A program made the translations under genes and the position numbers. Under the pieces are notes generated by a model that worked only from the letters and a program-made list of their open reading frames with translations, ran no database searches and had not been told where the DNA came from. Below are positions 45,884 to 58,066 of a stretch of DNA of 64,000 nt, piece after piece. Positions within the stretch are counted from its first letter, which is position 1. Each line of letters opens with the position of its first letter. The stretch comes from Atherix ibis. Taxonomy: Eukaryota; Arthropoda; Insecta; Diptera; Athericidae. The DNA lies in contig OY282608.1 in NCBI GenBank assembly GCA_958298945.1, positions 65,138,951 to 65,202,950 on the forward strand, in the 5' to 3' direction.

Positions 45884-48800
45884 GTTTGTTGGCTTTTTGG
45901 TTACTTGGTTTGTTGGTTTGTGGGCTTATTGGCTTGTTGGTTTGTTGGTTTGTTGGTTTGTTGGCTTGTTGGTTTGTTAGATTGTTGGTTTGTTGGCTTG
46001 TTGGCTTGTTGGTTTGTTGGTTTGTTGGCTTGTTGGCTTGTTGCTTTGTTGGTTTGTTGGTTTGTTGGCTTGTTAACTTGTTGGTTTGTTAGTTTGTTGG
46101 CTTTTTGGTTACTTCATTTGTTGGTTTGTTGGCTTGCTGGTTTGTTGGCTTGTTGATTTGTTGGTTTGTTGGTTTGTTGGCTTGTTGGCTTGTTGGTTTG
46201 TTGGTTTGTTGGTTTGTTGGTTTATTGGTTTGTTGGTTTGTTGGTTTGTTGGTTTTTTGGTTTGTTGGTTTGTTGGTTTGTTGGTTTGTTGGCTTGTTGG
46301 TTTGTTGGTTTGTTGGCTTGTTGGCTTGTTGGTTTGATGGTTTGTTGGCTTGTTGGTTACTTAGTTTGTTGGTTTGTTGGTTTGTTGGTTTGTTGGTTTG
46401 TTGGCTTGTTGGCTTGTTGGTTTGTTGGTTAGTTCGTTTGTTGGTTTGTTAGTTTGTTGGTTTGTTGGCTTGTTGGCTTGTTGGTTTGTTGGTTTTTTGG
46501 TTTGTTGGTTTGTTGGTTTGTTGGTTTGTTGGTTTGTTGGTTTGTTAGTTCATTTGATTGTTGGTTTGTTGGCTTGTTGGTTTGTTGGTTTGTTGGTTTG
46601 TTGGCTTGTTGGTTTGTTGGTTTTTTGGCTTGTTGGCTTGTTGGTTTGTTGGTTTGTTGGCTTGTTGGTTTGTTGGCTTGTTGGCTTGTTGGTTTGTTGG
46701 TTTGTTGGTTTAATTGTTGTTGGTTTGTTGGCTTGTTGGTTTGTTGCTTTGTTGGCTTGTTGGCTTGTTGGGTTGTTGGTTTGTTGGTTTGTTGGTTTGT
46801 TGGTTTGTTGGTTTGTTGGCTTGTTGGTTACTTAGTTTGTTGGTTGATTGGCATGTTGGTTTGTTGGTTTGTTGGTTTGTTGGCTTGTTGGTTTGTTGGT
46901 TTGTTGGCTTGTTGGCTTGTTGGTTTGTTGAATTGTTGGTTTGTTGGTTTGTTGGTTTGTTGGCTTGTTGGTTTGTTGGTTTGTTGGCTTATTGGTTTGT
47001 TGGTTTGTTGGTTTGTTGGCTTGTTGGCTTGTTGGCTTGTTGGTTTGTTGGTTTGTTGGTTTGTTGGTTTATTTGTTTGTTGGTTTGTTGGCTTGTTGGT
47101 TTGTTGGCTTGTTGGTTTGTTGGTTTGTTGGTTTTTTGGTTTTGGTGGTTTGTTGGTTTGTTGGTTTGTTGGTTTGTTGGTGTATTTTTTTGTTGTTTTG
47201 TTGGCTTGTTGGTTTATTGGTTTGTTGGTTTGTTGCCTTGTTGGTTTGTTGGTTTGCTGGCTTTTTGGCTTGTTGGTTTGTTGGTTTGTTGGCTTGTTGG
47301 TTACTTAGTTTGTTGGTTGATTGGCATGTTGGTTTGTTGGTTTGTTGGCTTGTTGGTTTGTTGGTTTGTTGGCTTGTTGGCTTGTTGGTTTGTTGAATTG
47401 TTGGTTTGTTGGTTTGTTGGCTTGTTGGTTTGTTGGTTTGTTGGCTTGTTGATTTGTTAGTTTGTTGGTTTGTTGGTTTGTTGGTTTGTTACTTTGTTGG
47501 TTTGTTGGTTTGTTGGCTTGTTGGCTTGTTGGTTTGTTGGTTTGTTGGTTTGTTAGTTTGTTGGCTTTTTGGTTACTTGGTTTGTTAGATTTTTGGTTTG
47601 TTGGCTTGTTGGCTTGTTGGTTTGTTGGTTTGTTGGCTTGTTGGCTTGTTGCTTTGTTGGTTTGTTGGTTTGTTGGCTTGTTAACTTGTTGGTTTGTTAG
47701 TTTGTTGGCTTTTTGGTTACTTCATTTGTTGGTTTGTTGGCTTGCTGGTTTGTTGGCTTGTTGATTTGTTGGTTTGTTGGTTTGTTGGCTTGTTGGGTTG
47801 TTGGTTTGTTGGTTTGTTGGTTTGTTGGTTTGTTGGTTTATTGGTTTGTTGGTTTGTTGGTTTGTTGGTTTTTTGGTTTGTTGGTTTGTTGGTTTGTTGG
47901 CTTGTTGGTTTGTTGGTTTGTTGGCTTGTTGGCTTGTTGGTTTGATGGTTTGTTGGCTTGTTGGTTACTTAGTTTGTTGGTTTGTTGGTTTGTTGCTTTG
48001 TTGGCTTGTTGGCTTGTTGGGTTGTTGGTTTGTTGGTTTGTTGGTTTGATGGTTTGTTGGTTTGTTGGTTTGTTGGTTTGTTGGCTTGTTGGCTTGTTGG
48101 TTTGTTGGTTTGTTGGCTTGTTGGTTTGTTGGTTTGTTGGCTTGTTGGTTTGTTGGTTTGTTGGTTTGTTGGGTTGTTGGATTGTTGGTTTGTTGGTTTG
48201 TTGGTTTGTTGGTTTATTTGTTTGTTGGTTTGTTGGCTCGTTGGTTTGTTGGTTTGTTGGTTTGTTGGCTTGTTGGTTTGTTGGTTTGTTGGTTTTTTGG
48301 TTTTGGTGGTCTGTTGGTTTGTTGGTTTGTTGGTTTGTTGGTGTATTTTTTTGTTGTTTTGTTGGCTTGTTGGTTTATTGGTTTGTTGGTTTGTTGCCTT
48401 GTTGGTTTGTTGGTTTGTTGGTTTGTTGGCTTTTTGGCTTGTTGGTTTGTTGGTTTGTTGGCTTTTTGGTTACTTAGTTTGTTGGTTGATTGGCATGTTG
48501 GTTTGTTGGTTTGTTGGTTTGTTGGCTTGTTGGTTTGTTGGTTTGTTGGCTTGTTGGCTTGTTGGTTTGTTGGTTTGTTGGTTTGTTGGTTTGTTGGCTT
48601 GTTGGTTTGTTGGTTTGTTGGCTTGTTGGTTTGTTAGTTTGTTGGTTTGTTGGTTTGTTGGGTTGTTTATTTGTTGGTTTGTTGGTTTTTTGGCTTGTTG
48701 GTTTGTTGGTTTGTTGGCTTGTTGGTTTGTTAGTTTGTTGGCTTTTTGGTTACTTGGTTTGTTGGTTTGTTGGCTTATTAGCTTGTTGGTTTGTTGGTTT

Positions 48801-50269
48801 GTTGGTTTGTTGGCTTGTTGGTTTGTTAGATTGTTGGTTTGTTGGCTTGTTGGCTTGTTGGTTTGTTGGTTTGTTGGCTTGTTGGCTTGTTGCTTTGTTG
48901 GTTTGTTGGTTTGTTGGCTTGTTAACTTGTTGGTTTGTTAGTTTGTTGGCTTTTTGGTTACTTCATTTGTTGGTTTGTTGGCTTGCTGGTTTGTTGGCTT
49001 GTTGATTTGTTGGTTTGTTGGTTTGTTGGCTTGTTGGTTTGTTGGTTTATTGGTTTGTTGGTTTGTTGGTTTGTTGGTTTGTTGGTTTTTTGGTTTGTTG
49101 GTTTGTTGGTTTGTTGGCTTGTTGGTTTGTTGGTTTGTTGGCTTGTTGGCTTGTTGGTTTGATGGTTTGTTGGCTTGTTGGTTACTTAGTTTGTTGGTTT
49201 GTTGGTTTGTTGGTTTGTTGGCTTGTTGGCTTGTTAGTTTGTTGGTTAGTTCGTTTGTTGGTTTGTTAGTTTGTTGGTTTGTTGGCTTGTTGGCTTGTTG
49301 GTTTGTTGGCTTGTGGGTTTGTTGGCTTGTTGGCTTGTTGGTTTGTTGGTTTGTTGGTTTAATTGTTGTTGATTTGTTGGCTTGTTGGTTTGTTGCTTTG
49401 TTGGCTTGTTGGCTTGTTGGGTTGTTGGTTTGTTGGTTTGTTGGTTTGTTGGTTTGTTGGTTTGTTGGTTTGTTGGTTTGTTGGCTTGTTGACTTATTGG
49501 TTTGTTGGTTTGTTGGCTTGTTGGTTTGTTGGTTTGTTGGCTTGTTGGTTTGTTGGTTTGTTGGTTTGTTGGTTTGTTGGCTTGTTGGCTTGTTGGTTTG
49601 TTTGTTTGTTGGTTTGTTGGTTTGTTGGCTTGTTGGCTTGTTGCTTTGTTCGGTTGATGGTTTGTTGGTTTGTTGGTTTTTTGGTTTGTTAGTTTTTTGG
49701 TTTGTTGCTTTGTTGGTTTGTTGGTTTGTTGGCTTGTTGGCTTGTTGGTTTGTTGGCTTGTTGGTTTGTTAATTTGTTGGCTTTTTGGTTACTTGGTTTG
49801 TTGGCTTGTTGGCTTGTTGGCTTGTTGGTTTGTTGGTTTGTTGCCTTGTTGGTTTGTTAGTTTGTTGGTTTGTTGGCTTGTTGGCTTGTTGGTTTGTTGT
49901 TTTGTTGGTTTGTTGGTTTGTTGGTTTGTTGGTTTGTTGGTTTGTTGGTTTTTTGTTTGTTGGTTTGTTGGTTTGTTGGCTTGTTGGTTTGTTGGTTTGT
50001 TGGCTTGTTGGCTTGTTGGTTTGTTGGTTTGTTGGCTTGTTGGCTTGTTGGTTTGTTGGTTTGTTGGTTTGTTGGTTTATTGCTTTGTTGGTTTGTTGGT
50101 TTGTTGGCTTGTTGGCTTGTTGGTTTGTTGGTTTGTTAGTTTGTTGGCTTTTTGGTTACTTGGTTTGTTTGTTTGTTGGTTTGTTGGCTTACCGGTTTGT
50201 TGGCTTATTGGTTTGTTGGTTTGTTGGTTTGTTGGCTTGTTGGCTTGTTGGTTTGTTGGTTTGTTGGTT

Positions 50270-50440
50270 TATTGGCTTGTTGGTTTGTTGGTTTGTTGGC
50301 ATGTTGGCTTGTTTGTTTGTTGGTTTGTTGGTTTGTTGGCTTGTTGGTTTGTTGGGTTGTTGGCTTGTTGGTTTGTTGGTTTGTTGGCTTGTTGGTTTGT
50401 TGGTTTGTTGGCATGTTGGCTTGTTTGTTTGTTGGTTGGT
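50270..50440. repeat. 113 bp tandem repeat with GGCATGTTGGCTTG
   Basis: GGCATGTTGG followed by CTTGTTTG-TTTGTTGG occurs at 50298 and 50411, 113 bp apart. The same pair with the same spacing is at 53906 and 54019, so it predates the 3.6 kb duplication. A related pair at 61323 and 61419 is 96 bp apart (12 octamers). Confidence 0.75.
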
Positions 50441-51939
50441 TGGTTTGTTGGCTTGTTGGTTTGTTGGTTTGTTGGTTTATTTGTTTGTTGGTTTGTTGGC
50501 TTGTTGGTTTGTTGGTTTGTTGGTTTGTTGGCTTATTGGTTTGTTGGTTTGTTGGCTTGTTGGCTTGTTGATTTGTTGGTTTGTTGGCTTGTTGGTTTAT
50601 TGGCTTGTTGGCTTGTTGGTTTGTTGGTTTGTTGGTTTGTTGGTTTAATTGTTTGTTGGTTTGTTGGCTTGTTGGTTTGTTGGTTTGTTGGTTTGTTGGT
50701 TTGTTGGTTTGTTGCTTTGTTCGTTTGATGGTTTGTTGGTTGTTGGTTTTTTGGTTTGTTGGTTTTTTGGTTTGTTGCTTTGTTGGTTTGTTGGTTTGTT
50801 GGCTTGTTGGCTTGTTGGTTTGTTAGCTTGTTGGTTTGTTAGTTTTTTGGCTTTTTTGTTACTTGGTTTTTTGGTTTGTTGGCTTGTTGGCTTGTTGGGT
50901 TGTTGGTTTGTTGGCTTGTTGGTTTGTTAGTTTGTTGGTTTGTTGGCTTGTTGGCTTGTTGGTTTGTTGTTTTGTTGGTTTGTTGGTTTGTTGGTTTTTT
51001 GGTTTGTTGGTTTGTTGGTTTGTTGGCTTGTTGGTTTGTTGGTTTTTTGGCTTGTTGGCTTGTTGGTTTATTGGTTTGTTGGCTTGTTGGCTTGTTGGTT
51101 TGTGGGTTTGTTGGTTTGTTGGTTTGTTGCTTGGTTGGTTTGTTGGCTTGTTGGCTTGTTGGCTTGTTGGTTTGTTGGTTTGTTAGTTTGTTGGCTTTTT
51201 GGTTACTTGGTTTGTTGGTTTATTGGTTTGTTGGCTTGTTGGTTTGTTGGCTTGTTGGTTTGTTGGTTTGTTGGTTTGTTGGCTTGTTGGCTTGTTGGTT
51301 TGTCTGTTTGTTGGTTTGTTGGCTTGTTGATTACTTAGTTTGTTGGTTTGTTGGCATGTTGGTTTGTTGGTTTGTTGGTTTGTTGGTTTGTTGGTTTGTT
51401 GGTTTGTTGGTTTGTTGGTTTGTTGGTTTGTTGGTTTGTTGGTTTGTTGGTTTATTGGCTTGTTGGCTTGTTGGTTTGTTGATTTGTTGGCTTGTTGGTG
51501 TTGGTTTGTTGGTTTGTTGGTTTATTTATTTGTTGGTTTGTTGGCTTGTTGGTTTGTTGGTTTGTTGGTTTGTTGGATTGTTGGTTTGTTGGTTTGTTGG
51601 TTTTTTGGTTTTGGTGGTTTGTTGGTTTGTTGGTTTGTTGGTTTGTTGGTTTGTTGGTTTGTTGGTTTGTTGGTTTGTTGGTTTGTTGGTTTGTCGGCTT
51701 GTTGGTTTGTTGGTTTGTTGGCTTGTTGGTTTGTTGGTTTGTTGGTTTGTTGGTTTATTTGTTTGTTGGTTTGTTAGCTTGTTGGTTTGTTGGTTTGTTG
51801 GTTTGTTGGCTTGTTGGTTTGTTGGTTTGTTGGTTTGTTGGTTTATTTGTTTGTTGGTTTGTTGGCTTGTTGGTTTGTTGGTTTGTTGGTTTGTTGGCTT
51901 GTTGGTTTGTTGGTTTGTTGGTTTTTTGGTTTTGGTGGT

Positions 51940-52797
51940 TTGTTGGTTTGTTGGTTTGTTGGTGTATTTTTTTGTTGTTTTTTTGGCTTGTTGGTTTATT
52001 GGTTTGTTGGTTTGTTGCCTTGTTGGTTTGTTGGTTTGTTGGCTTTTTGGCTTGTTGGTTTGTTGGTTTGTTAGTTTGTTGGCTTTTTGGTTACTTGGTT
52101 TGTTGGTTTGTTGGTTTGTTGGTTTGTTGGCTTGTTGGTTTGTTGGCTTGTTGGTTTGTTGGTTTGTTGGTTTGTTGGCTTGTTGGCTTGTTGGTTTGTC
52201 TGTTTGTTGGTTTGTTGGCTTGTTGATTACTTAGTTTGTTGGTTTGTTGGTTTGTTGGCTAGTTGGTTTGTTGGTTTGTTGGTTTTTTGGTTTTGGTGGT
52301 TTGTTGGTTTGTTGGTTTGTTGGTTTGTTGGTTTGTTGGTTTGTTGGCTTGTTGGTTTGTTGGTTTGTTGGTTTATTTGTTTGTTGGTTTGTTAGCTTGT
52401 TGGTTTGTTGGTTTGTTGGTTTGTTGGCTTGTTGGTTTGTTGGTTTGTTGGTTTGTTGGTTTATTTTTTTGTTGTTTTGTTGGCTTGTTGGTTTATTGGT
52501 TTGTTGGTTTGTTGCCTTGTTGGTTTGTTGGTTTGTTGGCTTTTTGGCTTGTTGGTTTGTTGGTTTGTTAGTTTGTTGGCTTTTTGGTTACTTGGTTTGT
52601 TGGTTTGTTGGTTTGTTGGTTTGTTGGCTTGTTGGTTTGTTGGCTTGTTGGTTTGTTGGTTTGTTGGTTTGTTGGCTTGTTGGCTTGTTGGTTAGTCTGT
52701 TTGTTGGTTTGTTGGCTTGTTGATTACTTAGTTTGTTGGTTTGTTGGTTTGTTGGCTAGTTGGTTTGTTGGTTTGTTGGTTTTTTGGTTTTGGTGGC
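51940..52797. repeat. 497 bp spaced tandem repeat inside copy A
   Basis: GTGTATT (51962) and its decayed form (52459), CTTTTTGG-TTACTTGG (52081 and 52578), GTCTG (52198 and 52695) and CTAGTTGG (52260 and 52757) all pair at 497 bp. 497 is 62 octamers plus one base. The left edge is blurred: the GGTTTTGGTGG unit is missing before the second GTTTATT. The corresponding part of copy B has one pass only. Confidence 0.78.
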
Positions 52798-53236
52798 TTG
52801 TTGGTTTGTTGGCTTGTTGGTTTGTTGGTTTGTTGGTTTGTTGGCTTGTTGGCTTGTTGGTTTGTCTGTTTGTTGGTTTGTTGGCTTGTTGGTTACTTAG
52901 TTTGTTGGTTTGTTGGTTTGTTGGTTTGTTGGCTTGTTGGCTTGTTAGTTTGTTGGTTAGTTCGTTTGTTGGTTTGTTAGTTTGTTGGTTTGTCGGCTTG
53001 TTGGCTTGTTGGTTTGTTGGTTTTTTGGTTTGTTGGTTTGTTGGTTTGTTGGTTTGTTGGTTTGTTGGTTTGTTGGTTTATTTGATTGTTGGTTTGTTGG
53101 CTTGCTGGTTTGTTGGTTTGTTGATTTGTTGGCTTGTTTGTTTGTTGGTTTGTTGGCTTGTTGGCTTGTTGGTTTGTTAGGTTGTTGGCTTGTTGGTTTG
53201 TTGGCTTGTTGGCTTGTTGGTTTGTTGGTTTGTTGG

Positions 53237-56200
53237 TTTAATTGTTGTTGATTTGTTGGCTTGTTGGTTTGTTGCTTTGTTGGCTTGTTGGCTTGTTGGG
53301 TTGTTGGTTTGTTGGTTTGTTGGTTTGTTGGTTTGTTGGTTTGTTGGTTTGTTGGTTTGTTGGCTTGTTGGCTTGTTGGTTTGTTGGTTTGTTGGCTTGT
53401 TGATTTGTTGCTTTGTTGGCTTGTTGGTTTGTTGGTTTGTTGGTTTGTTGGCTTGTTGGCTTGTTGGTTTGTTTGTTTGTTGGTTTGTTGGTTTGTTGGC
53501 TTGTTGGCTTGTTGCTTTGTTCGGTTGATGGTTTGTTGGTTTGTTGGTTTTTTGGTTTGTTGGTTTTTTGGTTTGTTGCTTTGTTGGTTTGTTGGTTTGT
53601 TGGCTTGTTGGCTTGTTGGTTTGTTGGCTTGTTGGTTTGTTGGTTTGTTGGCTTGTTGGCTTGTTGGTTTGTTGGTTTGTTAGTTTGTTGGCTTTTTGGT
53701 TACTTGGTTTGTTTGTTTGTTGGTTTGTTGGCTTGCCGGTTTGTTGGCTTATTGGTTTGTTGGTTTGCTGGTTTGTTGGCTTGTTGGCTTGTTGGTTTGT
53801 TGGTTTGTTGGTTTGTTGACTTGTTGGTTACTTAGTTTGTTGGTTTGTTGGCATGTTGCTTTGTTGGTTTGTTGGTTTATTGGCTTGTTGGTTTGTTGGT
53901 TTGTTGGCATGTTGGCTTGTTTGTTTGTTGGTTTGTTGGTTTGTTGGCTTGTTGGTTTGTTGGGTTGTTGGCTTGTTGGTTTGTTGGTTTGTTGGCTTGT
54001 TGGTTTGTTGGTTTGTTGGCATGTTGGCTTGTTTGTTTGTTGGTTGGTTGGTTTGTTGGCTTGTTGGTTTGTTGGTTTGTTGGTTTATTTGTTTGTTGGT
54101 TTGTTGGCTTGTTGGTTTGTTGGTTTGTTGGTTTGTTGGCTTATTGGTTTGTTGGTTTGTTGGCTTGTTGGCTTGTTGATTTGTTGGTTTGTTGGCTTGT
54201 TGGTTTATTGGCTTGTTGGCTTGTTGGTTTGTTGGTTTGTTGGTTTGTTGGTTTAATTGTTTGTTGGTTTGTTGGCTTGTTGGTTTGTTGGTTTGTTGGT
54301 TTGTTGGTTTGTTGGTTTGTTGCTTTGTTCGTTTGATGGTTTGTTGGTTTGTTGGTTTTTTGGTTTGTTGGTTTTTTGGTTTGTTGCTTTGTTGGTTTGT
54401 TGGTTTGTTGGCTTGTTGGCTTGTTGGTTTGTTAGCTTGTTGGTTTGTTAGTTTTTTGGCTTTTTTGTTACTTGGTTTTTTGGTTTGTTGGCTTGTTGGC
54501 TTGTTGGGTTGTTGGTTTGTTGGCTTGTTGGTTTGTTAGTTTGTTGGTTTGTTGGCTTGTTGGCTTGTTGGTTTGTTGTTTTGTTGGTTTGTTGGTTTGT
54601 TGGTTTTTTGGTTTGTTGGTTTGTTGGTTTGTTGGCTTGTTGGTTTGTTGGTTTTTTGGCTTGTTGGCTTGTTGGTTTATTGGTTTGTTGGCTTGTTGGC
54701 TTGTTGGTTTGTGGGTTTGTTGGTTTGTTGGTTTGTTGCTTGGTTGGTTTGTTGGCTTGTTGGCTTGTTGGCTTGTTGGTTTGTTGGTTTGTTAGTTTGT
54801 TGGATTTTTGGTTATTTGGTTTGTTGGTTTGTTGGTTTGTTGGCTTGTTGGTTTGTTGGCTTGATGGTTTGTTGGTTTGTTGGTTTGTTGGCTTGTTGGC
54901 TTGTTGGTTTGTCTGTTTGTTGGTTTGTTGGCTTGTTGATTACTTAGTTTGTTGGTTTGTTGGCATGTTGGTTTGTTGGTTTGTTGGTTTGTTGGTTTGT
55001 TGGTTTGTTGGTTTGTTGGTTTGTTGGTTTGTTGGTTTGTTGGTTTGTTGGTTTATTGGCTTGTTGGCTTGTTGGTTTGTTGATTTGTTGGCTTGTTGGT
55101 GTTGGTTTGTTGGTTTGTTGGTTTATTTATTTGTTGGTTTGTTGGCTTGTTGGTTTGTTGGTTGGTTGGTTTGTTGGATTGTTGGTTTGTTGGTTTGTTG
55201 GTTTTTTGGTTTTGGTGGTTTGTTGGTTTGTTGGTTTGTTGGTTTGTTGGTTTGTTAGTTTGTTGGTTTGTTGGTTTGTTGGTTTGTCGGCTTGTTGGTT
55301 TGTTGGTTTGTTGGCTTGTTGGTTTGTTGGTTTGTTGGTTTGTTGGTTTATGTGTTTGTTGGTTTGTTAGCTTGTTGGTTTGTTGGTTTGTTGGTTTGTT
55401 GGCTTGTTGGTTTGTTGGTTTGTTGGTTTGTTGGTTTATTTGTTTGTTGGTTTGTTGGCTTGTTGGTTTGTTGGTTTGTTGGTTTGTTGGCTTGTTGGTT
55501 TGTTGGTTTGTTGGTCTTTTGGTTTTGGTGGTTTGTTGGTTTGTTGGTTTGTTGGTGTATTTTTTTGTTGTTTTGTTGGCTTGTTGGTTTATTGGTTTGT
55601 TGGTTTGTTGCCTTGTTGGTTTGTTGGTTTGTTGGCTTTTTGGCTTGTTGGTTTGTTGGTTTGTTAGTTTGTTGGCTTTTTGGTTACTTGGTTTGTTGGT
55701 TTGTTGGTTTGTTGGTTTGTTGGCTTGTTGGTTTGTTGGCTTGTTGGTTTGTTGGTTTGTTGGTTTGTTGGCTTGTTGGCTTGTTGGTTTGTCTGTTTGT
55801 TGGTTTGTTGGCTTGTTGATTACTTAGTTTGTTGGTTTGTTGGTTTGTTGGCTAGTTGGTTTGTTGGTTTGTTGGTTTTTTGGTTTTGGTGGTTTGTTGG
55901 TTTGTTGGTTTGTTGGTTTGTTGGTTTGTTGGTTTGTTGGTTTGTTGGTTTGTTGGCTTGTTGGTTTGTTGGTTTGTTGGTTTGTTGGTTTATTTGTTTG
56001 TTGGTTTGTTGGCTTGTTGGTTTGTTGGTTTGTTGGTTTGTTGGCTTGTTGGTTTGTTGGTTTGTTGGTTTGTTGGTTTATTTGTTTGTTGGCTTGTTGG
56101 CTTGTTGGTTTGTTGGTTTGTTGGTTTGTTGGCTTGTTGGTTTTTGGTTTGTTGGTTTTTTGGTTTTGGTGGTTTGTTGGTTTGTTGGTTTGTTGGTGTA

Positions 56201-57000
56201 TTTTTTTTTTGTTTTGTTGGCTTGTTGGTTTATTGGTTTGTTGGTTTGTTGCCTTGTTGGTTTGTTGGTTTGTTGGCTTTTTGGCTTGTTGGTTTGTTGG
56301 TTTGTTAGTTTGTTGGCTTTTTGGTTACTTGGTTTGTTGGTTTGTTGGTTTGTTGGTTTGTTGGCTTGTTGGCTTGTTGGTTTGTTGTTTTGTTGGTTTG
56401 TTGGTTTGTTGGTTTTTTGGTTTGTTGGTTTGTTGGTTTGTTGGCTTGTTGGTTTGTTGGTTTTTTGGCTTGTTGGCTTGTTGGTTTATTGGTTTGTTGG
56501 CTTGTTGGCTTGTTGGTTTGTGGGTTTGTTGGTTTGTTGGTTTGTTGCTTGGTTGGTTTGTTGGCTTGTTGGCTTGTTGGCTTGTTGGCTTGTTGGTTTG
56601 TTGGTTTGTTAGTTTGTTGGCTTTTTGGTTACTTGGTTTGTTGGTTTGTTGGTTTGTTGGCTTGTTGGTTTGTTGGCTTGTTGGTTTGTTGGTTTGTTGG
56701 TTTGTTGGCTTGTTGGCTTGTTGGTTTGTCTGTTTGTTGGTTTGTTGGCTTGTTGATTACTTAGTTTGTTGGTTTGTTGGCATGTTGGTTTGTTGGTTTG
56801 TTGGTTTGTTGGTTTGTTGGTTTGTTGGTTTGTTGGTTTGTTGGTTTGTTGGTTTGTTGGTTTGTTGGCTTGTTGGCTTGTTGGTTTGTTGATTTGTTGG
56901 CTTGTTGGTGTTGGTTTGTTGGTTTGTTGGTTTATTTATTTGTTGGTTTGTTGGCTTGTTGGTTTGTTGGTTTGTTGGTTTTTTGGTTTTGGTGGTTTGT
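53237..57000. repeat. Region 6 higher-order copy B
   Basis: This follows copy A at offsets of 3594-3609 over most of its length: GATGG near 54331 against 50728, GTGTATT at 55555 against 51962, CTAGTTGG near 55854 against 52260. From about 56360 it jumps back through the hub string into sequence matching 50965 and 54575, giving a third pass of the TTTATTGG, GTGGG and TTATTTATTTG (56935) series. Confidence 0.78.
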
Positions 57001-57714
57001 TGGTTTGTTGGTTTGTTGGTTTGTTGGTTTGTTGGTTTGTTGGTTTGTTGGTTTGTTGGTTTGTTGGTTTGTTGGCTTGTTGGTTTGTTGGTTTGTTGGC
57101 TTGTTGGTTTGTTGGTTTGTTGGTTTGTTGGTTTATTTGTTTGTTGGTTTGTTGGCTTGTTGGTTTGTTGCTTTGTTGGTTTGTTGGCTTGTTGGTTTGT
57201 TGGTTTGTTGGTTTGTTGGTTTATTTGTTTGTTGGTTTGTTGGCTTGTTGGTTTGTTGGTTTGTTGGTTTGGTGGCTTGTTGGTTTGTTGCTTTGTTGGT
57301 TTTTTGGTTTTGGTGGTTTGTTGGTTTGTTGGTTTGTTGGTGTATTTTTTTGTTGTTTTGTTGGCTTGTTGGTTTATTGGTTTGTTGGTTTGTTGCCTTG
57401 TTGGTTTATTGGTTTGTTGGTTTGTTGGCTTGTTGGTTACTTAGTTTGTTGGTTGATTGGCATGTTGGTTTGTTGGTTTGTTGGTTTGTTGGCTTGTTGG
57501 TTTGTTGGTTGGTTGGCTTGTTGGCTTGTTGGTTTGTTTGTTTGTTGGTTTGTTGGTTTGTTGGCTTGTTGGTTTGTTGGTTTGTTGGCTTGTTGGTTTG
57601 TTAGTTTGTTGGTTTGTTGGTTTGTTGGTTTGTTACTTTGTTGGTTTGTTGGTTTGTTGGCTTGTTGGCTTGTTGGTTTGTGAGCTTGTTGGTTTGTTAG
57701 TTTGTTGGCTTTTT

Positions 57715-58066
57715 GGTTACTTGGTTTGTTGGCTTATTGGCTTGTTGGTTTGTTGGTTTGTTGGCTTGTTGGTTTGTTAGATTGTTGGTTTGTTGGCTTG
57801 TTGGCTTGTTGGTTTGTTGGTTTGTTGGCTTGTTGGCTTGTTGCTTTGTTGGTGTGTTGGCTTGTTGGTTTGTTAGTTTGTTGGCTTTTTGGTTACTTGC
57901 TTTGTTGGCTTATTGGCTTGTTGGTTTGTTGGTCTGTTGGCTTGTTGGTTTGTTAGATTGTTGGTTTGTTGGCTTGTTGGCTTGTTGGTTTGTTGGTTTG
58001 TTGGCTTGTTGGCTTGTTGCTTTGTTGGTTTGTTGGTTTGTTGGCTTGTTAACTTGTTGGTTTGTT
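57715..58066. repeat. 176 bp tandem duplication, first instance
   Basis: GGTTAC at 57715 and 57891 are 176 bp apart (22 octamers). Each begins a TTACTTG, CTTATTGG, C/T series, TTTGTTAG-ATTGTTGG and TTTGTTGC string. The second repeat starts TTACTTGC instead of TTACTTGG and has GGTCTG near 57930. Confidence 0.82.

Larger units (their letters stand above)
40115..49350. repeat. Region 5: irregular mosaic with TTACTTCATTTG anchors
   Basis: Anchors TTACTTCATTTG have their TTAC at 40575, 42991, 43143, 43807, 45359 (variant TTACTTTATTTG), 46109, 47717 and 48958. Spacings are 2416, 152, 664, 1552, 750, 1608 and 1241 bp. The first four are exact multiples of 8. The 750 is 744 plus 6, explained by a 6 bp insertion at 45878. 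GTTAACTTG units precede most anchors by about 30 bp. GTGTATT units are at 41526, 42382, 44742, 47180 and 48341. Similar pieces are joined in varying order. No gene is seen. Confidence 0.8.
49351..53236. repeat. Region 6 higher-order copy A (about 3.6-3.9 kb)
   Basis: Landmarks pair with the next copy. TTTAATTG-TTGTTGG is at 49358 and 53237 (3879), and TTCGGTTGATGG near 49652 and 53520. GGCATG pairs 50298/50411 and 53906/54019 each keep a 113 bp internal spacing. The 50836-51340 block matches 54445-54949 at 3609. TTATTTATTTG is near 51523 and 55124. The left copy has ACCGGT at 50191 where the right copy has GCCGG. It also carries a 497 bp internal duplication. Confidence 0.8.

Noticed and set aside
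45870..45890. Transposon footprint or target-site duplication at TACGTA.
   Set aside because: No flanking duplication or inverted repeat is visible beyond the palindrome itself; I keep it only as an unexplained insertion.
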